Source: Mesostigma viride
Taxonomy: Eukaryota; Streptophyta; Mesostigmatophyceae; Mesostigmatales; Mesostigmataceae
NCBI GenBank assembly: GCA_009746045.1
Contig: RPFO01000199.1
Span: 358,501 to 407,500, forward strand
Direction: 5' to 3'
DNA length: 49,000 bases
Part shown: positions 41,001 to 49,000 of the stretch, piece by piece
How positions within the stretch are numbered: the stretch's first letter is position 1
How the letters are laid out: every line of letters starts with the position of its first letter
Translations under genes and position numbers: made by a program
The notes under the pieces: generated by a model
Seen by the model: the letters and a program-made list of their open reading frames with translations, nothing else
Told to the model about the DNA's origin: nothing
Databases searched by the model: none

Positions 41001-44000
41001 CCGCCCCAAATGGACCTGCTGGTCGCCGCCACCAGTGAGCATTGCCAGACATGCCAGATGTGCTTCCTTGGCAGCGACACACGTTCCACTCAGGCGTGCA
41101 AGCAGGCGCACAGGCGAGGGGTGGGGCACGCAGCAGGCCTGAGAGGGCAAACGCCATGGCCTCGGTACGTCATTGTTTGGTCGATGCCCTGGCCCAAACA
41201 AGAAGCGCAATGGAGGACGGGTGCAGTCCCCCCTGGGAACAACGTTGCATGGTGGAGAAGGGCGGGGCGGTCCAACGGGCGGCATGCCCTAGCGTGCGTG
41301 TGCACCGTGCAGTGGCGAAGGGCATCCACACGGCAGCAGCACAAAATGTCCCTCACACTTTGGCCGTGCCCACGCCCACACGTTCATGGCCTTCCTCACC
41401 TTGGCCAGGGCGATGCGCGTGTGGAAGCGTGCGGGGCACGATGCCAGGTCCGCGATTTCAGGCGGCAGATCCTCCCCAGCGTGCGCGGTTGCCAGCAGTG
41501 CCGCGACATGCCCGCCGGGCGCGCTGGTGGGCGGCGCGTCCCCTTGTTCCGGCAGCTGTAGCAGGGCCGGCTTGATGGTGGTGTTCCACCAGGGCTTGCG
41601 CCAGTGCCGCGCCGTTAACACGAAGTCCTTTGACAGGGTCCCCGTCCTGCGGGTTGGTTGCACACACGTATGTCTTCCCATCCGCCCAGTGACTATTGCA
41701 CACTCATGATGAGCCAAGCCAGTCACCCCCCCTCCAAAATCCGCAGAACCCCCTCCAGTCCATTCACACGCCCAGCTGTCTGCCCACCCCTGTTTCCCCC
41801 CCCCATGACCCGTGCCATCTCTCCGTGTGGACACCTGCCGGGCGCGCGCTTCCACCCCGTGACGTCGCCGCATGCTGCGTGACGTGAGCAGCACGTGGCA
41901 CACGCCACGCATCGCACGCCCACACTGCCGTAGCCAATTACCCAACGCCCTGGCTGGCACGTGGTGTGCTTCATGCCCCCTGGCTGGCATGTGATCTGCT
42001 TCATGGACCTGCTTCATGGAACCTGCTGGTGAGAAGGATGCCCCGGCTGCACCCCCAGCCAAGCGCCCGCGTGGATCCCCCACCCCCGGCCATGCAGATG
42101 CCTATGCAGGGAGCCCGTGCCCAAGTCCGCTGCAGCACCAGCATACCGCAGTAGCGCTCGTTTGATGACACATAATTCCTGTAGGAGAGCTTTGGGAGGC
42201 TCTTGTCATGTTGTGTAAGGTAGAGCCACACCCCAGGCCCAGCGCAGAGCCTGCATTTGCTTATTTGGGGTATCTAAGGACGCCTGAGTGTTGTGCGAGG
42301 CCAAATGTAATTATTTTGAGTTTGTAGGGGGGTGAGTTGTACGTAAGTGCACAAACGGATACCTGTACACTATTGTCATGATTTGCGCAGGGGTAACACA
42401 GGGTGATGGCGGGCAGGCAGGCCAGGCCAGGTGGCGTGCAGGCAGCCCACGAGGTGACATGCCGCGCAGGCACGGGCGCACATGCCCACCGCGCGGCCAC
42501 AGGCCACAAGGCCGGGCCAAGCCTATGCCACACAGGCAGCAGGGGTTACACAGCCCTGGGAAGGCATGCGCAGGACCGACCACACCAGCGCCACCCACCG
42601 CTACGAGGGCACCCACCGCTCCACCACCTCCTCCAGCTCCCTCAATGTCGCCCGTGTGGCCGCTGCCGCCTTGCCGTCCCCTGTTGGCCTATGTGGCCCG
42701 GTTGCGGACGCTTGGCCCGCTTGGCCCGCTTGGCCCACTTGGCCCGCGGCGGCTGGCCCCTCCTGTCCCAGGTCGCGTAGGCGCGTGCGCGCGAGGTTGA
42801 GGTAGTCGGCCACCTCCTGACGCAACGCCTGGCTGCTGGCACACGCAGGCAACCGCAGCACCGACATGGCAGCGCGCAGACCCTGCCCGGATTCTTCCGG
42901 CACCCGCAGGGTGAGCGCCGCCAGCAGTAACTGCAGGCCCTTGCGCGAGGAGCAGGCGCCACCTGGCGCCCGTGTGGCAGCAGCACCCGCTGTGCTAGGG
43001 GCTGCGGGGGTGTCTGCAGCAACCAGCTCCTGCCGTGGACAGGTGGCAGCGCACGGAGTGTCGAGCAACCGCTGGACCATGAGCAAGGGGCCATGGTCCA
43101 GAAGAAGAATCTAAATCTCGTGCACAGATATTTGTTGTCTCCTTGAGATAGGCACGGGCCGTATGGACCACCGCGGCAGCACACACATTGGTTGTCGAGA
43201 GTCATGGCCCGTGCCAAGAACAAGGATGACAGCTGGCATGCGCCACCCACCCACAGCTGGTGCTGTGAGCCCACCAACGCACGGCTGCACGCACCTTCAA
43301 GCATTCGGAATAGGGCGGGAGGACACAGCGCTCTGCAGATGTCGCCGCCTCGCCATGGCCCGCCGCAGGAGACGACAGCTGCTGCAGCAGCGCCAGCAGG
43401 GCTGTGGTGGGAAGGGGGGGGAGGGCCCGGCATGCATGGTGGAGCGTGTCAAGCGTTTTGCTAGCCTTTCAGAAGACAGAGGCAGCGAGAGGACCGCGGG
43501 TTTGGGGACGAGTGCAGTGCTAGGGGGCCACCAGGTACCAAGTTGGAACATGTCGCTGTGCACGCGAGGAGGGAGCAACGCGCCACTGCTGCTCGCTGCG
43601 TGGAGGGGCACCCTGTCAAGCGCCATGTGCTCGCTTGCGCCTGGCATGCTCCCTGCCCCTAGCCCATCATTTCAGGCGCATCCCCACAGCACGATCCTGC
43701 ACGCCATGGACCCTGCCGTTGGACAAACAGGCCGCAAGCAGGCTGCAATCGATCGGCGGCCAGTGTGGGTTGTTCTGACCCTGCAACTGCCCGGCAGCCG
43801 CCGCCATGCGTGACACAGGGGGAAGGCACAAGAGGTTGACGGTCCGCCACTTGGCGGAGCCACTCTGTAGCAGGTGCATGCTGGTGGGGAATGTGCCGCC
43901 CACCCTCAGGTGGCGGGCAAATGGCTGTGTGGGTCACGCAACCGCGAGGTGCCGTGCACCCCCGGCCCTCACCTGCCATCCCCTGCGCGCTGTCATCCGC

Positions 44001-47000
44001 CACCAGCTGGCGCGCCGCCCCCATGGCCATGTCGAGCGCAACAGGCCCCGCGTGGGGGTACCCGCGCAGCAGGGCAGCGCCGCGGGACGGTTGCAGCTGG
44101 CAGCAGCGAGGGTGGGCCGGGGGGGTAGAGAGGGACAGGGGGCCCACGTGTGGCGCCGCACAGAGCGCAGGGGAGGTTGCCATGCGCACGAAAGGCTGAT
44201 CAACAAAGGTACAAGTCGCTGCGTCAAGATAGATCGACAGCCCACTCATCAACGCGGAGGACGACAGACGCAGGTGGCACAGACGCAGGCAACAGCGGGT
44301 CGGGCAGCAGAAGAGCCGGCCGTGTGTGCGGCGCCGCCGGCCCCCTGTTGGCCACGTGAGCAATGTGCAGGCCGTCGGCCCCCTCTCCATGCGGTATGCG
44401 TGGCAGCAGGCAGCAGGCAGCAGGCAGCAGGCAGCAGGCAGCAGGCAGCAGGCAGCAGGCAGCAGGCAGCAGGCAGCAGGCAGCAGGCAGCAGGCAGCAG
44501 GCAGCAGGCAGCAGGCAGCAGGCAGCAGGCAGCAGGCAGCAGGCAGCAGGCAGCAGGCAGCAGGCAGCAGGCAGCAGGCAGCAGGCAGCAGGCAGCAGGC
44601 AGCAGGCAGCAGGCAGCAGGCAGCAGGCAGCAGGCAGCAGGCAGCAGGCAGCAGGCAGCAGGCAGCAGGCAGCAGGCAGCAGGCAGCAGGCAGCAGGCAG
44701 CAGGCAGCAGGCAGCAGGCAGCAGGCAGCAGGCAGCAGGCAGCAGGCAGCAGGCAGCAGGCAGCAGGCAGCAGGCAGCAGGCAGCAGGCAGCAGGCAGCA
44801 GGCAGCAGGCAGCAGGCAGCAGGCAGCAGGCAGCAGGCAGCAGGCAGCAGGCAGCAGGCAGCAGGCAGCAGGCAGCAGGCAGCAGGCAGCAGGCAGCAGG
44901 CAGCAGGCAGCAGGCAGCAGGCAGCAGGCAGCAGGCAGCAGGCAGCAGGCAGCAGGCAGCAGGCAGCAGGCAGCAGGCAGCAGGCAGCAGGCAGCAGGCA
45001 GCAGGCAGCAGGCAGCAGGCAGCAGGCAGCAGGCAGCAGGCAGCAGGCAGCAGGCAGCAGGCAGCAGGCAGCAGGCAGCAGGCAGCAGGCAGCAGGCAGC
45101 AGGCAGCAGGCAGCAGGCAGCAGGCAGCAGGCAGCAGGCAGCAGGCAGCAGGCAGCAGGCAGCAGGCAGCAGGCAGCAGGCAGCAGGCAGCAGGCAGCAG
45201 GCAGCAGGCAGCAGGCAGCAGGCAGCAGGCAGCAGGCAGCAGGCAGCAGGCAGCAGGCAGCAGGCAGCAGGCAGCAGGCAGCAGGCAGCAGGCAGCAGGC
45301 AGCAGGCAGCAGGCAGCAGGCAGCAGGCAGCAGGCAGCAGGCAGCAGGCAGCAGGCAGCAGGCAGCAGGCAGCAGGCAGCAGGCAGCAGGCAGCAGGCAG
45401 CAGGCAGCAGGCAGCAGGCAGCAGGCAGCAGGCAGCAGGCAGCAGGCAGCAGGCAGCAGGCAGCAGGCAGCAGGCAGCAGGCAGCAGGCAGCAGGCAGCA
45501 GGCAGCAGGCAGCAGGCAGCAGGCAGCAGGCAGCAGGCAGCAGGCAGCAGGCAGCAGGCAGCAGGCAGCAGGCAGCAGGCAGCAGGCAGCAGGCAGCAGG
45601 CAGCAGGCAGCAGGCAGCAGGCAGCAGGCAGCAGGCAGCAGGCAGCAGGCAGCAGGCAGCAGGCAGCAGGCAGCAGGCAGCAGGCAGCAGGCAGCAGGCA
45701 GCAGGCAGCAGGCAGCAGGCAGCAGGCAGCAGGCAGCAGGCAGCAGGCAGCAGGCAGCAGGCAGCAGGCAGCAGGCAGCAGGCAGCAGGCAGCAGGCAGC
45801 AGGCAGCAGGCAGCAGGCAGCAGGCAGCAGGCAGCAGGCAGCAGGCAGCAGGCAGCAGGCAGCAGGCAGCAGGCAGCAGGCAGCAGGCAGCAGGCAGCAG
45901 GCAGCAGGCAGCAGGCAGCAGGCAGCAGGCAGCAGGCAGCAGGCAGCAGGCAGCAGGCAGCAGGCAGCAGGCAGCAGGCAGCAGGCAGCAGGCAGCAGGC
46001 AGCAGGCAGCAGGCAGCAGGCAGCAGGCAGCAGGCAGCAGGCAGCAGGCAGCAGGCAGCAGGCAGCAGGCAGCAGGCAGCAGGCAGCAGGCAGCAGGCAG
46101 CAGGCAGCAGGCAGCAGGCAGCAGGCAGCAGGCAGCAGGCAGCAGGCAGCAGGCAGCAGGCAGCAGGCAGCAGGCAGCAGGCAGCAGGCAGCAGGCAGCA
46201 GGCAGCAGGCAGCAGGCAGCAGGCAGCAGGCAGCAGGCAGCAGGCAGCAGGCAGCAGGCAGCAGGCAGCAGGCAGCAGGCAGCAGGCAGCAGGCAGCAGG
46301 CAGCAGGCAGCAGGCAGCAGGCAGCAGGCAGCAGGCAGCAGGCAGCAGGCAGCAGGCAGCAGGCAGCAGGCAGCAGGCAGCAGGCAGCAGGCAGCAGGCA
46401 GCAGGCAGCAGGCAGCAGGCAGCAGGCAGCAGGCAGCAGGCAGCAGGCAGCAGGCAGCAGGCAGCAGGCAGCAGGCAGCAGGCAGCAGGCAGCAGGCAGC
46501 AGGCAGCAGGCAGCAGGCAGCAGGCAGCAGGGGGGAGGGCTGGTCCACACAGCACCGTCCACAGCACCGTCCACAGCACCGTCCACAGCACCGTCCACAG
46601 CACCGTCCACAGCACCGTCCATAGCACCCCGCCTGCCTCGGAGACTCATCACACACAGGGCAGTGCCCGCGCCCCCCCCCCGCAGGCTTCCATCCCCAGC
46701 CTACGCGGGATGGCCTCCGTAAGCTCGAGTCAAGGCGCCAAGTAGAGCATGACCGGCAGCAGCATGGCAGGGGGCACCCGGCGACCGAATGCCCCCATGT
46801 GGATGCCGTGGCAGATGCCACCGTCCCATGGGCATGTGACAGGCGTGCGTGTGCGAATCCCCCCGGCAGCGAAACCTCACCAACAACAGCCACCTGATAC
46901 GCCAGCTCACCATGATGGTGGCTGAGGGCCAAACATGGCGCAAGGTGGTGCCATGTAGAACAAGGACACCTGTCCACCCGCCATGGCAGCGTGGTCAGCC

Positions 47001-48382
47001 CCAACCCGCTGTCACTTAAGGCCATGTGCCACGCCTCACGCATACTTAACCACGCTGCCCTGGCAATCGCGTACCGTGCCGCGCGCCAGCAGTCGCCGCA
47101 TAATGTCCAGCGCCGACGGCAGGTCCACCAGAGAGGCCAGCGTGTGGGCAGCGCCCGCGTGGGTGCTCGCGTCGGGGGCACCCTGGGGGTCGGCCGCCCT
47201 CCCCTGCAAGAAGCGCTCGGCCTCCGCCACCACGGACGCGCGGCCGGCGGACGAGGGGTGAACCCCCGCAGCCACGCACAGCACGCGCACATACAGGGCG
47301 GCGCGCAGGCCCAGGGTGTCCCCATGTGCGGCGCCAGGTGCCGCAGGGGGCGCACTCAGGTCCAACGTGACCGTGCCCCCGCCAGTAGTCAGCACACCTG
47401 GTGCGTCTGCGATCGGCGCGGCTTTCTCCCAAACGCTGTGGCACACCACGTCCGCAACCACGTACCGGAACCGATCGACAAACAAGAAGCATTGGAGGCC
47501 TTGCGCCCACCCTGGCCATGTGTGTGTGGGTCATCACGGGGTGGGCCATAGTGGCCACACACCCAGCCAGGTGCCAGGGCGCGCAGTGCCACACTGGACA
47601 ACAGACCCCACAGCAAGCGGCGGCCGTGCGTTGCTGCAGGCCCATGCCCTGCCGTGCTCGTTCCGTGACCCTTCCCCCATTGGGTCCTGCAAGGGTGGCC
47701 CATCCCCGCCCTGGCAACTTGTGCCCACATGGAGCATGCCCCCATACACGGTGCCCTGACAAAGCACGCCCTCTACAGCACGCCCCAAATAAGCAGGGCG
47801 CCCCCTTTTGACCAGCTTCCCCCTTCCCACACCGCAGCCACCCAGTGGACCACCTGGCGCCACCTGTCACCTACCTGTCGCCCGCACCACGGCCGTCCCC
47901 ATCCGCATCGCCGAGCGCCCACAGTGTGATGTGCCGCAGCACGCCTTGGGCTGCCACCTGTACCGCATGCGCCCTGGGGTGGGGCCACCGCCCACCAGAG
48001 ACAAAGGCGGACCCATGCGCGGGCAGTGCAGCGGCCCCACAGTCTAGTGCCAGTATTAGTAACAAGAAAACGAACATAGAATCCCCGGACTACTAACAAG
48101 AAAGTATGTGGCAGCGGACAAGGGCCCTGGCATGCACGGCAGGGCACGCAGGCAGGACACAAGGGCGCACATCTGAGGGCGTGAAGGGGCCTACCCTAAT
48201 AGCAAATGGGAAGCATGGGAGAAGGCCACAAACAGGTCACGCAAGCCACAAGGCCAGCGGGGTCGTTGGGGAGTACCTGGCGTCGTCCTGTGGTGGCTCT
48301 GCCCCCGCACTGCCCCCCTCCTCCGCGTCCGCGCCAGCGCAAGGGGGGGGGTGCGCCATCAGCACCAGCGCGGCCACCGCCT
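34174..48382 (-). CDS. FANCA: FANCA-like gene (Fanconi anaemia core complex subunit A), multi-exon
   Basis: Minus-strand exons between about 48400 and 34174 encode, in the correct order, segments alignable by eye to vertebrate FANCA, an alpha-solenoid scaffold of the nuclear Fanconi core complex. That complex ubiquitinates FANCD2-FANCI in interstrand crosslink repair. Best anchors: DYLNLARTRLRDL (vertebrate DYISLAKTRLADL), TRIALAKVLHGKGLVS, EAADLLLDTFC (AVDLLLTSFC), WRHVFLRHLACPF...LCRLRQLL, and a C-terminal LFLVQLLAYLRRRL and FLQQLVQRGGD. Phases agree across the junctions 43295/43071, 42617/41646, 41400/40141 and 39671/38762, and between 47875 and 47435. Coding DNA is very GC-rich, with Ala/Gly insertions. 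The 5' end, some middle exons and exact splice sites remain open. The stop is likely TGA at 34174-34176. Confidence 0.75.
35174..35693. repeat. minisatellite of 11- and 12-bp units in a FANCA intron
   Basis: Units CACGTGGTTTA and CCCAGTGGTTTA alternate over about 520 bp, mostly as 23-bp dimers, with runs of the 12-bp unit at 35400-35440, 35480-35510 and 35550-35580. All three forward frames are open but only echo the repeat. Confidence 0.95.
36550..37943 (-). CDS. FANCA: FANCA-like gene, long exon with WRHVFLRHLACPF
   Basis: The acceptor is GCGCGCAG/GAC. DWRHVFLRHLACPFPSLHAP and LLCRLRQLLCVAGP...AAGLVAFMVWAG align with FANCA [27 protein letters not shown]...GLAALAVHLG. The same frame then runs through about 300 residues of low-complexity sequence to ALWHDIACASLRSWGGVLW and LVRLALAATRTL, which resembles FANCA [26 protein letters not shown]. 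The frame is open to 36108. The exon end and any introns within the low-complexity part are uncertain. Confidence 0.6.
38666..38762 (-). CDS. FANCA: FANCA-like gene, 97-nt exon with EAADLLLDTFC
   Basis: The acceptor CACCCCAG is in phase 0 and the donor is GCAGCAG/GTACAT. It codes GAADITCNVHQPSAAAEAAD and LLLDTFCAAHAA, aligning with FANCA ISKIQLSINTPR..EHMAVDLLLTSFCQNLMAA. The phase to the next exon I propose does not match, so a small exon may lie between. Confidence 0.8.
39671..40141 (-). CDS. FANCA: FANCA-like gene, 157-codon exon
   Basis: The acceptor CCTGGCAG/GTG is in phase 0 and the donor is CTGCCG/GTGGCG in phase 0. It codes VLHGKGLVSQHELSQLIQRA (FANCA KRADKIPPSLYSTYC), a long low-complexity Gly/Ala/Arg linker with KRAR, then CWGRLRELLAAVPQAV and QRAVAEVAASLAAVVDLAAR (FANCA LGQLTAALGELRASM..QRDVISAQVAVISERLRAV). 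Confidence 0.82.
40232..40592. repeat. 19-bp minisatellite, 19 copies, in a FANCA intron
   Basis: Unit GACCGATGAGAAAGAAGAT. Variant units GACCTATGAG and GATTACCGATGAG recur at regular steps, which suggests that blocks of several units were duplicated together. Purine-rich on the plus strand. Confidence 0.95.
41400..41646 (-). CDS. FANCA: FANCA-like gene, exon with RHWRKPWWNTTIKPALL
   Basis: The acceptor ACCCGCAG/G completes the CG left by the previous exon, and the donor is GCCAAG/GTGAGG in phase 0. It codes KDFVLTARHWRKPWWNTTIK and PALLQLP, an Ala/Gly loop and ARFHTRIALAK. It aligns with FANCA ASIFRRPYYVSHFLPALL...DSRVAFIESL. Confidence 0.88.
42617..43071 (-). CDS. FANCA: FANCA-like gene, exon with DYLNLARTRLRDL
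   Basis: The acceptor GGTCCAG/CGG is in phase 0 and the donor is GAGCG/GTGGGT. It codes a Pro/Ala linker, CSSRKGLQLLLAALTLRVP, LRQEVADYLNLARTRLRDL, a GQAGQAG repeat and TLRELEEVVER. This order equals FANCA CSKKALVFLFTFLSELVPF, LLTDYISLAKTRLADL and ALQDVEKAIMVFE, and it is the strongest single anchor. The GQAG part comes from a 9-bp repeat (near 42711-42750). Confidence 0.85.
43295..43401 (-). CDS. FANCA: FANCA-like gene, 107-nt exon
   Basis: A long pyrimidine tract ends in CCACAG before 43401, and the donor is TTGAAG/GTGCGT. It codes ALLALLQQLSSP...VLPPYSECLK, aligning with FANCA MVTAFLVVRQAALEGP..FLSYADWFK. It ends in phase 0, matching the next exon. Confidence 0.75.
43805..43924 (-). CDS. 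FANCA: FANCA-like gene, exon with PFARHLR...KWRTVNLLCL
   Basis: The acceptor is CCCACACAG. PFARHLRVGGTFP...HLLQSGSAKWRTVNLLCL aligns with the WSFARTHPLL...HWQRVLSFVS stretch of FANCA. The 3' end of the exon is not determined, and the frame stays open to 43667. Confidence 0.55.
43973..44195 (-). CDS. FANCA: FANCA-like gene, exon before the WR helix
   Basis: The acceptor CTTTGTTGATCAG and donor ATGGCAG/GTGAGGG are strong. The frame with RGYPHAGPVALDMAMGAARQL is the most protein-like and resembles THSPVLKASDAVQMQ of FANCA. The phase to the next exon is not settled, and the upstream part of the exon may be shorter. Confidence 0.5.
44402..46531. repeat. perfect heptamer array (GGCAGCA)n, about 304 copies
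   Basis: 2130 bp of GGCAGCA with no deviation that I could see. It lies between exons ending near 47051 and starting at 44195 of the FANCA-like gene, so probably in an intron. All six frames are open (period 21 nt, QAAGSRQ on plus, CCLLPAA on minus), which produces spurious ORFs of 750-1040 codons. Confidence 0.97.
46549..46620. repeat. 12-bp tandem repeat, six copies
   Basis: ACAGCACCGTCC repeated six times, 18 bp right of the heptamer array, followed by a variant ATAGCACCCC. Confidence 0.95.
47051..47435 (-). CDS. FANCA: FANCA-like gene, N-terminal half exon (LRAALYVRVLCVAAGV)
   Basis: The acceptor GTGTGCCACAG/C fits the phase of the previous exon. It codes VWEKAAPIADAPG, a Gly/Pro linker, then LRAALYVRVLCVAAGVHPSS and HTLASLVDLPSALDIMRRLL. 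These align with FANCA [21 protein letters not shown] and [20 protein letters not shown]. The donor is either GGCACG/GTACGC (47075) or GTG/GTTAAGT (47051). Confidence 0.75.
47875..48043 (-). CDS. FANCA: FANCA-like gene, N-terminal half exon (HAVQVAAQGVLRHITLWAL)
   Basis: The acceptor TACTAATACTGGCACTAG has a branch-point-like TACTAAT, and the donor is GCGACAG/GTAGGTG. The 169-nt exon codes a helix aligning with the DVARAMLSDFVQMFVLRGF region of FANCA. It ends with two bases (AG), which the next exon completes with C in phase. Confidence 0.65.
48277..48382 (-). CDS. FANCA: FANCA-like gene, possible N-terminal exon
   Basis: GGCGCAG before 48382 and CCAG/GTACTC at 48277 bound an open stretch coding EAVAALVLMAHPPPC..., then an acidic linker. 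It resembles the EAVWHL helix of FANCA only weakly, and its phase does not join the next exon directly, so an exon may lie between. Confidence 0.35.
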
Positions 48383-49000
48383 CTGCGCCCCATGGCACAA
48401 GGGGCCACGCAGCCGAAAGGGTAGAACAGGACATGCCATGGCAGCAGGCGGGTACTTGTGCCCCACGTTAGTTGCTTGCTTGATGAATCTAACACTTGGG
48501 CCATCTGTGCCTCTCGTGCCTACCACGTGGGCCTCGTGAAGCCTTGCGCATGATGTGGGATGCGTGCGAGCGGTCCACCATCGGACCGCGCCCTACCAAC
48601 GCGGCCATTAGATTTGATGGACAGATCACTCCTTGCGTCAGCGTTGCCTGCCCCACGACACCCTCCCCAGCCCCCTGGCAGGAACCGCGTGGCATGCTGG
48701 CACCCATGCACATGCAGCAGGCGAGCCCTGGGAGAAGCATGGACGCTTGACATGGGGTCCATGCCATGGCCCGCGAAAGAGATACCAGGCCACCCTCCGC
48801 CACGACAGCACAACGTTGTACTGGGATGTAAGCACAACGCTCCTGCGGGCACCTGGGCACCCTCTCTCTCATCTACCAAACTGTCGCCATTGAAGTCTTG
48901 TCCACAATGCACCGGATGCCACACTGTAGAGGTTGGGTGCCCCTGGCCTGACTACAAACTTGACAGGTAGCAAACACCATGACAGGAGCTGTGGCGCGAA

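Noticed and set aside
40209-41285. 358-codon ORF with SSSFSSVIFFLIGHLLSHR repeats (transmembrane-like)
   Set aside because: It comes from the 19-bp minisatellite. The hydrophobic look is an artefact of the repeat.
43659-47355. Very long ORFs (750-1040 codons) reading QAAGSRQ or CCLLPAA repeats on both strands
   Set aside because: They are products of the 7-bp array, which has no stop in any frame. They are not proteins.
48860-48924. EF-hand or dockerin-like string DFNGDSLVDERE on the minus strand
   Set aside because: Only one short match, with no second loop and no supporting exon signals.

Overview
The window is nuclear DNA of a eukaryote. It is rich in repeats and retrotransposons, with one spliced, GC-rich host gene on the right. 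The host gene has GT-AG introns. The retroelements are of Ty3/gypsy, Ty1/copia and tyrosine-recombinase (DIRS-like) types, and one short plant-type telomeric motif is present. A green alga or a relative is the best guess. This is an inference; nothing in the window fixes the taxon.

Layout. 1-2490: a 184-bp satellite, then 8-bp minisatellites inside a higher-order repeat. 2610-10767: three pieces of one DIRS-like family. These are copy A (minus strand, 3'-truncated), copy C (plus strand, joined head-to-head to A) and copy D (a short element with two inverted 475-bp termini, carrying a CACTA-like MITE). 10771-30640: a nest of elements three levels deep. A gypsy element (LTR 10771-11606, gag, PR-RT-RH-IN) is split inside gag by minus-strand DIRS-like copy B (13197-26898). 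Copy B is itself split by a 630-bp TIR element (14918-15547) and by an 8170-bp copia element (16474-24643) with near-identical 644-bp LTRs and a CAAAG target duplication. Copy A supplies the empty-site sequence for both inner insertions. 30641-34173: decayed, mostly non-coding DNA with an LTR relic, a LINE ORF1-like fragment and one unexplained lysine-rich ORF.

34174 to about 48400, minus strand: a multi-exon gene whose exons match, in order, the Fanconi anaemia core-complex protein FANCA, from its N-terminal half to its C-terminal domain. Several splice junctions agree in phase. The introns carry minisatellites, including about 304 copies of a perfect heptamer (GGCAGCA; 2130 bp).

The most unusual points are: (1) a perfect 2A ribosome-skipping motif (GDVESNPGP) between RNase H and tyrosine recombinase in the DIRS-like element; (2) a copia element with an in-frame UGA-CUAG stop between gag and pol, a protease-like domain lying after integrase rather than before it, an extra 261-aa ORF upstream of gag, and LTR ends that are not TG..CA; (3) a FANCA gene in what looks like a non-animal genome. 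All retroelement copies carry stops, frameshifts or truncations, so I call their genes pseudogenes unless stated.
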